A stretch of DNA of 64,000 nucleotides from Cladopsammia gracilis (GCA_022457155.1 JAJGOT010000206.1:769001-833000), one strand, 5' to 3'. Shown: positions 13,081 through 25,140, counted from the stretch's first letter. Program-made: numbers and translations. The notes: generated from the letters alone by a model not told the origin.

Positions 13081-13214
13081 GATGGAAATGATTTTTCCAC
13101 GCGTGAAAAGCACAAGGAAAGCTAAGAAACTGTGTGGAGCTCGAAAAAATGGGGTATCGCGATTCGTGCTCTACCCGCGCGCTTCGCGTGAGCGCGTGAA
13201 TGACCCCTCTCCCA

Positions 13215-14117
13215 CCCCTGTCGATGTCTTGCGCTTGTCATCACGTGAATGAATGCGAGACAATGGCAATGACGCATATCAGTTTTCCGGGAACTTCCTT
13301 TGCAAAGCAGTTACGAATTTAGATCTTTATTCAGGTCAGTTGAGCCACTGTTTTCGTTTTTCATTTATATCCGAGCGATGTGTTTGACTGCAGTACAATA
13401 CCTTACTTCCTCTAGGCTACTGTGACAAGTCAAGGAATCCAATTAGATTGGTAAGAAGGTAACCTATTCGCTGTGCTTTATGTGTGTGACTCTTGATTCT
13501 GTTTCGGGGAAATCCGACAAATAATGGACTGATAAAATAATAACTAAGGACATGTTTAGGGGTGGAAAACAGAAATAATTGCCGTGGATACTCGGTTCAA
13601 CTGCATATGTGTACTTTTATTGGAACAAACACGAACAACCGATTGCTAAAATCAATACACGATATTTTTATAGCAGGACTGTATATTGAACGTTTTGCCT
13701 TTTATTTCGAAAAAAACATGTTTTATAGAGAACAAAAGATAAGGCAGCTTGTTAATGATAGTCACTTACACGTAAGTTACATATAATATCAGTATTTATC
13801 ACTGTCAGCTTATAAACATTCATGGGCAAAACAAGTAAAACGCATTTCAAGGAAGAATCGAAAGCGAAACCTTAGAAGTAAGCTTAATTGAGTAAAATAC
13901 GCCGTTTATGGGTACCTATATGAATTTCAATACATTTACATTTACATTTACATTCATTAAGTCGGCAAAATCCATGGGATATCACGCCAACTATAAATAA
14001 GAGAAGTATATTTCACTGCACCCCGTTTGGATGTCTTTAGCATTGGATTTTGAGCATGTTTGAGTTTTCAGCTTGTGGGTCGTGACAAACGAGCCGTATT
14101 AAACCAAAATTAATGTA
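13215..14117. repeat. ~1.1-kb repeat body, copy 3
   Basis: Same ordered landmarks as copy 1. Ends at the TA-flanked 948-bp element. Confidence 0.8.
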
Positions 14118-15065
14118 CCAGTCAATTCCAAGACCGCCCATCCCCCCCCCGGGCAAACCCCCGGGCATTTGACTTTTTTTAAAAAAATTTGTCAAATGCC
14201 CCACTATGTGGGCAGTTTATATGGTCAAATGCCCCACCGTGCAGTGCTTCACAGAGCGTCAAATGCCCCACCGTCCGGGCAAGGAGGGATTAAAGTAACT
14301 AGTTACAGTGGATTTCAGCTTACTTTGGCCGCGCCAGTTGCCAAGTTCGTTGGTAAATTTGATACTACGTTGCGAAGTTGTCAATTACATTTGAGCCTGT
14401 ATGTAAAGTCTGAAGTTGTTCTTAAACGCTATTTGCGAAGTCAAAACAATTTTTAGTCGATCTGGATGGTTTTCTTTAACATTAAATAAAATTATTTTGT
14501 AGACTTGCCAAGACCAATCTATAAACTGGTGCTGTTCGGATTGTTTTCGAGGTGAGATCACGTATGCTGTATTAAGATGCATGCCGCTATTTCAGTTGTT
14601 GTTTTGAATTCGACCAACATATAAATCGTATATTATCTTTCATGTTCACTTTAAATATCTTGCAATCTTTGCTTGTGCTGTTGTCTGTTGTTTATATATA
14701 GCTAGATTTAGTTTCAGCGAAAAAATAGAACGATATTGCAACTTCTGAACATATGTTTCGAAATAATAAATGTAAACAAAGATCTTGCTTAGTCACTTTC
14801 CTTTTTTGTCCGTTGATCTGATTTCCAAATAAATATTTGAAAAAACAATGCAAAATTAACAACGTGTCAACAGACACATGGAACCGGAAAGAATGGATTA
14901 TGAAATCTTTTACCTTGCGACCGCTAACCAACGTTTTTGTTGAAGTCAAATGCCCGCCCCGTCGGGCCTCGTTTCACGTCAAATGCCCCACCATGCGGAG
15001 CTAACCTCTCGTCAAATGCCCGGGTATGACCGGGGGGGGGGATGGGCGGTCTTGGAATTGACTGG
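14118..15065. mobile_element. 948-bp TA-flanked non-autonomous element
   Basis: TIRs CCAGTCAATTCCAAGACCGC plus a C-rich run / complement, TA on both sides (14116-14117, 15066-15067). Subterminal GTCAAATGCCCCAC motifs occur three times at each end in opposite orientation. No transposase. Confidence 0.8.
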
Positions 15066-15683
15066 TACATAAAACTGCTAAAATGCAAATTCTCCGAGAC
15101 AATAGTCGCGACGCATATCAGTTTTCCGGGAACAACGGGGAAAAATACCATTTGAACTTCCTTTGCAAAGCAGTCGCAAATTTAAATCTTTATTCAGGTC
15201 AGTTGGGAAACTGTTTTCCTTTTTCAATTATATCTGAGCAATGTGTTTGACTGCAGTGCAATACTTTACTTCCTCTAGGCTGGCAAGAAGCACAAGAAGG
15301 TAACCTATTCGGTATGTTTTATTGTGTGTGACTCTTGATTCTGTTTCGGGGAAATATAACAAATAATGGACTGATAAAATAATAACTAAGGACATGTTTA
15401 GGGGTGGAAAACAGAAATAATTACGGTGGATACTCGGTTCAACTAAATAGGTGTATTTCTATTGGAACAAACACGAACAACCGCTAATGACGAATTAAAT
15501 TACAGAAATCAATATACGATATTTTTGGAGCAGAACAATGGAGTCATTGAACGTCGTGCCTTTTATATTGAATACCTTAAAAAAACATGTTTTGTAGAGA
15601 AAAATAAATATAAGGCAGCTATATGTTAATGAAAGTCACTTACATGTACGTTATGTATAATATTACTATTTATCTCTGTCAGG
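15066..15683. repeat. ~1.1-kb repeat body, copy 4 (first part)
   Basis: Continues after the TA element to the MITE at 15,682. The rest of this copy is found at 23,368-23,430 and 29,293-29,470, so nearly 14 kb of inserted DNA splits one repeat unit. Confidence 0.8.
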
Positions 15684-16045
15684 CCCGGTTCCAATCTCGT
15701 ACCCAGAGTCCTCAGGCTTCTTGGTCAGCGGGGCGGTCGCCAGGAGAGACTCTGGGATAATGGAATTTTTATCCCAGAAAATCTGGGAATCCGGTTTTAG
15801 TGCGCATGCCTACGCTCAAAAACGGAAGTCAGATTTCCCAGAAAGGGAACAAGAAAGCCGGCAAGAAAGCTGAAGTAAATGTTTCTGTAGCACAAGGTAC
15901 TGGAATGTTTCAACAAACATGCCCCTAAAGTAATAAATTTTAGTGGATTTCTGAAAGAAAAAGTGAAAGATGGAGTGTCTGGCCCTTTCCAATTTCGGTA
16001 AGTGTTAGTCTTTGTAACATAGCATTTCTAAACACTGTGTAAGCA

Positions 16046-16300
16046 AGCAATTTCTTCGTCGATGCATGATTTGGGTTAAGATCGTTAAAAAACAGAGCAA
16101 TGTCAAGCTGTATAAGAAGAGATGTTCTTGCCGTCCTTCCGACCGGTTTCGGGGACTCTTTGATATACCAAGTTCTGACGGGAGTTTTTGACTTCATGAC
16201 GGGAAATTGTACAAAGCTGTACAAAGGATCGAGCAATTGTCTAATTAGTTGTGTCTCCATTAAACGCTCTCATGAGAGATCAGATCTCTTAGCTATAAAG
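16046..16300 (+). pseudogene. RecQ-like helicase fragment (motif I region), broken
   Basis: One frame reads FGLRSLKNRAMSSCIRRDVL then AVLPTGFGDSLIYQVL, which matches the start of a RecQ/SF2 helicase core. The Walker A sequence is TGFGDS where TGxGKS is expected, so the catalytic Lys is replaced by Asp. A stop codon precedes FGLRS, and helicase similarity fades after about residue 60. Probably a relic of a gene carried by the surrounding element. Confidence 0.6.
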
Positions 16301-18640
16301 CGAAAAAGGTGTGACCTGTTTCATGGTTCACTATCAGTCTGTGTGGGAGATTCCAGCGGAGGTGAATGTGCTGCTTGATGAGCTGAAGGTTGCAAATTTC
16401 ACGACTGGATTGACTATTAGAGTGATAAGAATGGGGTTAAATTTTTCAAATGACCGCCTCATATAATTTGGAAATTGAAAATAAGGAAGACCAAGGATGC
16501 ATAATTGATAAATACAAAGTGAAGAAGGTGGGATCGCAAAAATAGCGACTAAGATAGGGTCTATAATAATATTGGGCACAAAATAAGCTACAATGAGGAA
16601 GCAAAAGTTGACCCAAGTACCCCCCCCCCCAAAAAAAAAAGGATAACAGTATCCACCTTTTGAAGAACCAAGGCATGAAAAAGCATGACAAGACATTTGA
16701 AAAGTTTGCAGTGAATCAATTTATTATTATATACTTGTTATTGTACTCAAACATGCTGGCCTTTGCATGTAATGCTGCTATAGTCATAGTGGTTTTCAAT
16801 CGTGTCACAAAACCAAAACAAAAGTAATCACTCTGTTGATTGGCAACTGAGGCAGATGATCCAATTAACCAATCAGAACTTAAAGGGGAAGTATCACTGT
16901 GATTTTGACCTCATCTGGTCAAAACCATGCTACAATACCCTTAATTATTTACAAAGTAATACTAAAACACCAAGACAAAAAAAATACAATCCTTGAAAGT
17001 CAGAACAAATTATGGTCTGTTTTAGCTCATTTTGGAGATGAAAATGTTGGTCGGAACTTAAAAAAATATAGGCTAAGGTTTTTCAAGTTGCAATTCATAA
17101 AAACCCATGAGTCTGTCTAATGATTAGATATACTTATTGAGAGTTTTGGTACATTTTGTGGTCCTTTATTGCAAAACTGGACTGGCATTATTTTCAATTT
17201 CTACAGATCGACAGTTGACATTAATTATAATTCGATTACCAGGAAATCGGTGGGCATAATACAAATAGCCTGGTTCTTATAGCAGGTGTTCCTTCCCTTC
17301 TCCCCTCTCCTTTTTTCGTGCCCCCCTCCCTGTTTACGCTTGCCATGCAGGCTAGTAAGTAATTTGTGGATACTTCTGGTAGCAAATCACAATTTGTTTG
17401 ACTTCTAATCTTGATTGATTGCGGAAGTGGCAGAAATTTTCATTCTTTTACCGCAATCACAAGGCATAGTTGAAGTTGTAAAACCATCAAGGAGATCGAT
17501 GCCAATTAAATATTCTTTTGTCACTTTATTGAAAGTGCTTCAGGAGTTGCCTTTGCATGTTGATTATTTTGAGAAGGGTACTCTGGTTTAAAGTGACAGG
17601 AGTGTATGGTTTTTAGTATTTTGGGGGTATAAAATATTCCACCTTGTACTTTTTCGGGTTGTAAGCTTTTGAAAGGAATAATTTATACTGCTCTTTCCAG
17701 TAATTATACTGCAACCAGTGACTGTTATTGTATAGATTTGAACATATATTCAAATTCTAGATATGTTTATATTTTATTTCCTTAATATTTATTTTTATTT
17801 CTTAATTTTACTTTTATTTATTTCAGTGTTAAAGGGTTTCCTGTGGGTACATGGAGTGCAGCATTGGCTGGTCGTGAAGAGATTTGATTTTGCTGTGGTC
17901 TGATGTCTGTGTTGGCAGTGGATAACCTTTGACAATAATGTTGGTCAAGATTTGAGAGTCAAAATTGTCAAAGCTAGGTTATCCACAACTCATGCCCTTT
18001 CTAGACCTTCTTCCTCACACAATCCACTAGACCATCACCTAGGTCGTCCAGCATGTTGCAATGTGTAAGGCAAGATTTTGCCAAACCAAGAGAACTGTAT
18101 CTATCCATAATCAGATGTACTGCTATCAACTGTCTAAACAATAAAAAATGATTGAAGTTACATAATAAAACATTATGCTATTGTGAACTGTTATCATAAA
18201 CAATATAGTGTAGATTAGGAATTTTGCATCCGAGAGGTAATTGCAACCTAATTTCTACTATGGAACCTGCAGCTTTAAAAAAATGACATGAAAAGAGCAT
18301 ATTATTTAATGAAATTTGTTAAAACTGCCCAAGTTTGAGATCCCTGACTTTTAATTTCTGGTGTTTCTAAATTTGGAGGGAGTCTAGCTATATATACTGG
18401 GGCTTGCTATATACTTTTGCGTGTTTAATTCTACACAAAAAACAGTTGGCAGGTCATGACCCACAGCTGCAAAGTGCCTAACATGAAATTGCAGTTTTGG
18501 ATCTAGGGGGGGGGGGGGGGGGAGGTGTTGGGGCACCCAGGCCAGCCCCTGCCCTCCCTTTGTTTGGTAAACTTGCTGTGCTTTGCCGGAATTATCTAAA
18601 CAGAATTTGACATTCACAGTGGAGCCTTCAAGAGCACCAC
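16300..18640. other. Interior of the 7.26-kb element, nothing recognised
   Basis: AT-rich, with homopolymer runs near 16,621-16,640. No transposase motif was found in any frame; a spliced gene cannot be excluded. Confidence 0.5.
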
Positions 18641-18649
18641 CCTCCCTTA

Positions 18650-19961
18650 GGGACCGTTCATTATTTATGGGAGGGGGGGGGATGGGTGAGAAAATGGGGG
18701 GACCTGAAATTTTAGCCACTGCAAAATGGGGGGTCCTGGGGAAATTTTTTTGTTATGGAGGGGGGTCTTGAAATTTTAAACAGATGATGTCTTAAATAAA
18801 AAAGCAAAAACATAACTACAGTGTACCAATAAGAGCGGGGCACCGCAGATTTCATGGCTGGGAGCCTTTGGGCTCTCTATGATTCTTCTAAGAGCACAAG
18901 CCTTGCACAGTATTTTGGTGCAGTCATGGAGCATGATTTATAATTTTAATTTCTTTATTTGGTACTGCCATAATTGTACACAACATTACATAAAGTTTTA
19001 ACCCACCATTAAACATATTACTGGATTGTAACAGTATTAAACTGAGGGTTTTAGTGATTGACGTTAAAAGTATTAATTATTATTTGTAACCCTAGCTAAA
19101 GGAATTTTCCTTATCTGCTACGTGGACATTAAGTTGAAGAACTGTTAGTAGTGTCTTGTAGTAATCAGTTCGTCCTTTGTCATCCTTCTAAGTGAGTCAA
19201 CCCACCCTCTTGCACCACTCCCAGTTTCTGGGTTGCTCAGTAGCAGTGGTTTTGTATATTGCAATAAATCTTTATATAGCCCAACTGAGTCTTGGTTGTG
19301 ATAGTAATAAACAACTATTAAAGTCTTAACTCTAGTTCTTCAAATGCACAGTAGATCAAGTGGCTGAATTGCTTTGATAAAGAGAACCACACGAGTCAAA
19401 ATGCCATAAGTTGTAATAACTATTTATTAATAAATTTACTGAAAATTATTCTAAACGTTTTTTTTTAATTTCCTGTTACAACATATTATGGTTTTGTTGC
19501 TTTTATGACTGGTTTATACTAGATTATGTCTGGTTTATACAGGTTTATGTCTCCTCCATATCCCCATTCCCATCAAATCCTCATTCCCATCATACCCCAG
19601 GCCCATCATGTCCCAAATTTACACCTATATGCTTAAAACTAAATATGATATTTGAAGCAGTTTTTAATATCAAGACAGCAATACAGTTACCCCCAAATTT
19701 TCACCTACTTTAGATCTGAAAACCAACACGCTAGCCACTACATCATCGCGCCCCCACAAAAATACGGTATGGATACATACAACGTTTATTTTATAGAAAT
19801 CAGATTAATAGTGGGGGGGGGGGGGGGTATTGAAAATGTTCTCCAACAGAACAGGGGGGACCTGAAAAAATCCTGATTCACTAAGGGGGGGACATGAAAA
19901 AAAATGGAAAATTTGTTAATTTCTCACCCATCCCCCCCTCTCATAAATAATGAACGGTCCC
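18650..19961. mobile_element. PIF/Harbinger-like non-autonomous element
   Basis: 1,312 bp, TIRs GGGACCGTTCATTATTTATG / complement, TSD TTA on both sides (18647-18649, 19962-19964). Next to each TIR is a G-rich tract (ATGGGTGAGAAA context). The TTA duplication fits the TWA preference of PIF/Harbinger. No coding sequence recognised. Confidence 0.75.
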
Positions 19962-20049
19962 TTAGCTGATACAAAAATGAATTTGCATAAACATTCAATT
20001 ATGCACAATGCTATTATTATTGAAATTATACAAGTATTCCTACTAATTT

Positions 20050-20235
20050 AACCCTTTAAGCCCTAAGAGTGATCAGCATCAAATTTCTCTTTGTAATATT
20101 AATGCCTTATCAATCAAAAAGGTCATGAGAATTAAGGACATGATCACACAAGATAAAATTTCTCCCCACTACTTCTATAGGAAATGTATGGGGCTAGAAA
20201 TGGGAATTTAAATTTTGATGTTAAGGCTTAAAGGA
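20050..20235. repeat. Small element with CCCTTTAAGCCCTAAGAG terminus
   Basis: The left end AACCCTTTAAGCCCTAAGAG is loosely inverted at the right (GATGTTAAGGCTTAAAGG). The end resembles the intronic CCCTTTAACTCCC family. Confidence 0.5.
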
Positions 20236-20399
20236 TACAATATTATATTGGATTCAGTGCATGTAAAAAAGATTTAGCAGTATATACATAACTGTTTGCT
20301 GTTAAACAAGACAAAATTGAAGACCATTTAATATTATTGGTCAACAAAAAAATATTCTTGTTTTCAATATTATTGGTGTCTGGAAGTAATTTACCTTAT

Positions 20400-20589
20400 T
20401 GTGCAGTTCCAGAAAATATCCATATTCCCCCCACGGAAGGTTTTTTGTTTAGCACCCCTGTCCCCCCAGGAAATTCCAGTTTAGCTTCATACTTTGCTTC
20501 TAAAATGTTGGCTTTTTAGATCCCCCTCCCCCTAGGAATTTCCAATGACCTTCCATGGGGTGGGTATGGATTTTTTCTGGAACTACACA
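20400..20589. mobile_element. Small MITE with ~25-bp TIRs
   Basis: TIRs TGTGCAGTTCCAGAAAATAT.. at 20400 and the complement ending at 20589. 190 bp, no coding capacity, nested in the 7.26-kb element. Confidence 0.65.
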
Positions 20590-21861
20590 TTAGTGGACTG
20601 TGTGTCCAATTGCATTGATGAAAGAAATGATTTTTTGAACAAGACTGAGCTCCCTTCATTGGGTATGTATAATTAATTTTAGGCCTATAACAGTGGCAAT
20701 AAAATGAAGCAAGTCTGGAGCTCTTTCTTTAACCTCTTCAAGTACACTAATCCAAGTAAAGTTCTCAAGGGATGATTTTGTATTTTGTCCGAGGACATGC
20801 AAAACAAAGGGGCCATGTTTTCCATGCTTCCTCGCACACAGGTCACAGCACTCAGTTCATCAATCTCTTCCAGGAAGTGGTATTTAACCCATGACTTTAC
20901 ACTAGTAACAGTATAACTGCTTTAGCAATCTCAGTGGGCATATTTGTCTCTAAGGCACACCAGAGCTTCCAGATATCTTCCTTCTGCAATGGCCTATTTG
21001 TATTTTCTGTTAGCTGGTGGAAAAAAATTCAGTTGTAAATCATCTGACCATCAGAGGAATTTTTATTAAAAACACTCTTTATAAAATGGGTATCACTGAA
21101 CACATGCAGTGCTGAAGGGTAAAGCCTGAGTGTGTAGTGAACTAGAGCATCCCAGCCCATCAAGGCAGAAGTGGTTGACCATGATTACGCTTTAGAAACT
21201 GGCTTAAGTTCCACCCTTGTAGGTTCACCATTGGCCCACACTGTGACTTATAAACATTATCAAGTGAGCATAATTCTAAGTTGTAAATCTCTAGTTTTTA
21301 AAGGTACAGTACCTGGGACAGAAGTTAAAATTAAGGCAGGGTTCCACATGAATGCCATTTTTCCACCACTTGACACATGGCTTTAATGGTAATATCTTGT
21401 TCACGTTTCAAGCAATCCAAAAACACTCTGCTCATCTCATGAATCTATGTTGTGGGGTGTTTTGTAAATTTATGGGTGATTTTTGGGTATGTTTGGGAGG
21501 AAATAGTTTTTATCAAAGGATTGTAAAATTAAGAGAAATGAGAAATATTTTGAAGATTTAGTGAAGTTTTCAAATTAGAATTTGTAGTTAATAATTAGGG
21601 GACACCAAGTTAGTCCGTAAGCAACCTACGGTGATCTTGTGTGGGTATCATTACTGTCTGTTGGTGTTCCAAAAATCATTTTCTTTCTTCTATCCAAATT
21701 CATGTGTACCCCTGCCTTAACCTAGCAAAGGACTAATGGAGCAGAATGTATTTGCATGAGAACTTCAAACTTGTCAAAGACTCTAGATCCACAAAATAAA
21801 TTCTATAGGTACAATCTAGAATTTTGTCAGTTATTTTTAAATTATTTTTTATATTTTATAT

Positions 21862-21896
<35 letters not shown>

Positions 21897-22870
21897 TATA
21901 ATTAGATATATCCCCCTATAGTTTTATATCCCTATGTTTTGCACTCCTCTGGTGGCAACACACCTGAGCAGGATCACACCAACCCTAATGCTAAACTTGG
22001 GTGACCAGCCTTGCTCTATCCCTACCAATTAAAAGTATACATGCAAGTCATTTACTTGATATATTTATTGTTAGATGTAAAAACATTTATATTGTTTTAA
22101 TCTATGAGAATTTGGGCAATGAATTCCAAGCATCTGCACCTAATTGGAAACAATTTATTTTGGTTCAAAGAGGAAAATATGTTATATAATTTAACAAATT
22201 TATTCACCTTGGACTTTCTCCAGGATTTCTTCACCGGTTTCTTGGGTTGGCTGATGCTTCCTTAGTACCACTGGCACAAAGTGTAATTTATTTTTAATTA
22301 CATCCATCTCCACGTCCAGAGAGATCCTCCGCCGGTGCGTTTACAGGCTTTGGGAGTTTAATAATCGTCTGAAACTGAAGGGAGACTCCAGTTCTTGTTC
22401 TGTGTGTGCTTTCGAAAAACCTCCCTTTCAAGTCAGGAATACGGAAGAAGAAACAGCTGTTTGAGAGGGACTTCGATCTGCGATGGATGACTCTTCAACT
22501 CTAAACCTGAATCCTTTCGATCGATCGATCCTCGCTATTATATTACAGATCTTGCAAAATAACAGGATCGTGGCATTTTGAGCTCGAAACTCGAAAGAAC
22601 TCCAATGTCTTCTTTCTGTACGTTAATATTTCCGTACTTTCGGACAGCTTCAGGTATCCTTCGCTTGCGGCTTTTTCACAAAACAGCTTAGGATAGAATT
22701 TGTCCTTTTTTCAATCAATTTTCCACATCAGCGGCCAAAATGATCCATGGAAGCTCCTTGCAGTATATGAGATGACACAAAAAATGCCTGATCTTGTTCC
22801 GTTTCCAACGCTTCCGATTCATTCGACTTCCGTACTTTCATTGTTATCGTAAACAGCCAATGAAAAATTT
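20590..22870. other. Interior of the 7.26-kb element, nothing firmly recognised
   Basis: Includes a (TTTA)n run at ~21,860-21,897. Short frames only. Confidence 0.5.
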
Positions 22871-23452
22871 AAATTTTTTCCATTATCCCAGAGTCTCTCC
22901 TGGCGACCGCCCCGCTGACCAAGAAGCCTGAGGACTCTGGGTACGAGATTGGCCCGGTTCAGACGCCGAACTTTTCATGAGCCGAACCTAATACCTTGAA
23001 TTAAGTACACGAAAAGTTCGGCGTCTGAATCAGTTAAGAATGGCTATTTGAATTTGGAACGGCTCAGCCGTTCTTCCCGCCTGGCCCAGCCGGGAATTTC
23101 GGCTTTGGAACGGCTTTGATTCAGACGCCGAACTTTTCATGAGCCGAACCTAATGCATGAATTATTATAACTTATTTTATATGGGACGACTGGTGCTTGT
23201 TCTCACTATGTTTACACTTTGCCTGAAAATCGCTGACCTTTCGATTTGTTTCTCTTCAAACTGAATTAAGTTCGGCTAATTAAGGTCGGCGTCTAAATCA
23301 ACAGGCGTACTTTTGTTAAATTGGGTCGGTCCAAATTCGAATTAAGTTCGGCGTCTGAACCGGGCCTCAAAACAAGTAAAACGCATTTCAAGAATCGAAA
23401 GCGAAATCTTAGAAGTAATTGAGTAAAATAGGCCATGTCTAAAATAGTGAAC

Positions 23453-23618
23453 GGGGAATCGGGGAACGGGGAATCGGGAATCTCTAAAACGGGGAATCTG
23501 TAAAATAGGGAATCTCTAAAATAGGGAATCTCTAAAATGGGGAATCTCTAAAAAAGGGAATCTCTAAAATGGGGAATCTTTAAAATAGGGAATCTCTAAA
23601 ATAGGGAATCTTAAAATT
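23453..23618. repeat. Tandem ~17-bp repeat, left end of the 5.86-kb insertion
   Basis: About nine units of GGGAATCTCTAAAAT(A/G), with GGGGAATC and GGGGAAC variants at the outer edge. Confidence 0.9.
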
Positions 23619-23963
23619 TCAAACTAGAAGTCAAACTAGAAGTCAGGTGATGCGTTAATTCATTTACCGTGTTTTGTGACAAATCATGTTACGACACGTA
23701 GTGTTTGACAATGTGTAAATACAGTATCCGGTCTGGTATTGCGAAATAAAATAGTCGCCCAACAGGCGCATGTGACTACAGAACTAAAATCTGCAAAGGA
23801 CCGCAAACGATAATGCTGTAAACGATACGCAGGATCTACGAAAGACCTAATCAGCCAAAAAATGAACAAAAATAAACGACAAACTGCAAGGCTGATCTGA
23901 CTACGTAAAAAGGTAGATTTTGCGAGACACCAATGCGACAGAAACCGATAAAGCAGGGTAGCA

Positions 23964-24010
23964 ACCGCGGACAGCTGTTTCGCCCTTGTATTGGGGCTCG
24001 TCAGCGCGGT
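23964..24010 (-). ncRNA. Hammerhead ribozyme (type I), copy 1
   Basis: Minus strand, 5' to 3': stem I strand ACCGCG (24010-24005), CTGACGA core (24004-23998), stem II GCCC/GGGC with an 8-nt loop, GAAA (23981-23978), short stem III over ACAGCTGT, cleavage-site C at 23970, and stem I return strand CGCGGT (23969-23964), fully complementary to the first. All catalytic-core positions of the hammerhead consensus (CUGANGA, GAAA, A15.1-U16.1, H17) are present. The palindromic stem III suggests activity as a dimer, as reported for other short-stem-III hammerheads. Confidence 0.88.
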
Positions 24011-24491
24011 GTAGCTTGTAACAAACTAAGAACAACCACAAGAAAGCAGTCGTAAATAGATTGCACAATGACCCGTACACAATATCAAGTTCCGTACCTT
24101 GGAACCAACTTGTCACCCGCATCACGCGTGCCACATCACGTGTTGCGGGGAACAAGCCGTCCCAAGATGTCACAATGGTGTCTCGCAAAAACTGAATGTA
24201 CATGGCAAGCCAATGTTAACATTCAAACGCATGGACAAAACCACGCTGAAAGAGAACCAGCATATCGGATCAATAAATGACCTACGGTACCAAAAAAATA
24301 TGAAAATAGAACTAAAATCTGCAAAGGACCGCAAACGATAATGCTGTAAACGATACGCAGGATCTACGAAAGACCTAATCAGCCAAAAAATGAACAAAAA
24401 TAAACGACAAACTGCAAGGCTGATCTGACTACGTAAAAAGGTAGATTTTGCGAGACACCAATGCGACAGAAACCGATAAAGCAGGGTAGCA

Positions 24492-24538
24492 ACCGCGGAC
24501 AGCTGTTTCGCCCTTGTATTGGGGCTCGTCAGCGCGGT
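24492..24538 (-). ncRNA. Hammerhead ribozyme (type I), copy 2
   Basis: Same sequence and fold as the copy at 23964-24010, displaced by 528 bp. Cleavage is predicted between 24498 and 24497 on the minus strand. Cleavage at both sites would release a 528-nt RNA monomer. Confidence 0.88.
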
Positions 24539-25067
24539 GTAGCTTGTGACTACTGCTATGATGTCGGTATAAGGTGAAAAATGCGAAATGTAGAATTGTC
24601 AAATGCGAAATGTAGAATTGTCCTATAAATGCGGTTCTGTGGATAAGAATCGAAGCAAGTGTTTAAAATAATGATGAATCTTGGTCATTTACAACCTCCG
24701 AAGAGTCAAGATTGTATGTGTAGTCAGTTTTTAACCCGTGAACATACGCGCATGCGTAATGAACGGGTTATCGGTAACGGCGACTGATGTGCAAATGAGT
24801 CACTCGCTCACTCCTTCCATCAGCTGTAAACTTAGTGACGTAATGCTTTGTTACGAATGCGTTTTGTAACAAGAACAGCGTGAATCCAGCGATAACAATA
24901 ACTGAATTGGTGTAAACGAATATAAACAACAATAAGCTTAAAGATGTTTCGCATTTGGAGTCTTTAATGCAACGTTAAAATCGATCTAAAAGGAATTTTC
25001 AACTGAGACACGCGTTTTGATGGTTATCTATTTTTAAGTAATAAAATTTATCATATTTCATGTCCGT

Positions 25068-25140
25068 GGTTACGGTGGTCGAGTGGTGTAAAGCGCGGAC
25101 TCCCACCGAAAGGCCCCGGTTCGAATCTTGCTCGGGCCGT
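25068..25140 (+). pseudogene. tRNA-like sequence (Leu/Ser-type, degenerate)
   Basis: A-box TGGTCGAGTGG and B-box GGTTCGAATC at tRNA spacing, followed by a T tract that could terminate pol III (25143 onward). The acceptor pairs about 5 of 7, the T stem is poor and a class II variable arm is missing. More likely a pseudogene or SINE head than a working tRNA. Confidence 0.55.

Larger units (their letters stand above)
15691..22952. mobile_element. 7.26-kb DNA transposon-like element with perfect 75-bp TIRs
   Basis: TIRs 15691-15765 and 22878-22952 match over all 75 bp (ends CCAATCTCG...CGAGATTGG). The direct flanks are CCCGGTT (15684-15690, 22953-22959), extendable to GGCCCGGTT because the element ends in GG. 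The interior holds a broken RecQ-like helicase fragment near the left end, several nested MITEs and long AT-rich stretches; no intact transposase was found. It is inserted 9 bp inside another MITE. The superfamily is uncertain: the TSD is 7-9 bp depending on where the ends are set. Confidence 0.8.
15682..23366. mobile_element. MITE interrupted by the 7.26-kb element
   Basis: The left 9 bp (GGCCCGGTT) are at 15682-15690 and the remainder at 22953-23366. The right terminus is the inverted complement of GGCCCGGTTCAGACGCCG. Net size is about 416 bp; flanks are TCA on both sides (15679-15681, 23367-23369). The interior contains further direct and inverted copies of the CAGACGCCGAACTTTTCATG motif. 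A 3-bp TSD and GG-rich termini suggest PIF/Harbinger; this is tentative. Confidence 0.65.
23780..24544 (-). mobile_element. Retrozyme-like element with two hammerhead ribozymes
   Basis: A 765-bp unit made of two 240-bp direct repeats (23780-24019 and 24308-24547, identical by eye) around 288 bp of unique sequence. It is flanked by the 9-bp duplication TGTGACTAC (23771-23779 and 24545-24553; the last bases of the right repeat overlap the duplication). Each repeat carries a complete hammerhead ribozyme on the minus strand, spaced exactly 528 nt apart. It has no protein-coding capacity. This is the layout of retrozymes or of Penelope-associated hammerhead repeats, non-autonomous elements that spread through circular RNA; the assignment to that class is inference. 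Confidence 0.85.

Noticed and set aside
23684..24397. Repeated minus-strand frames MFIFWLIRSFVDPAYRL..
   Set aside because: They are the two copies of the retrozyme-like direct repeat; short, no domain, and the element is best explained as non-coding RNA.
25068..25140. Functional tRNA gene
   Set aside because: Promoter boxes are good but the acceptor, T and variable arms are defective, so it is listed as tRNA-like only.
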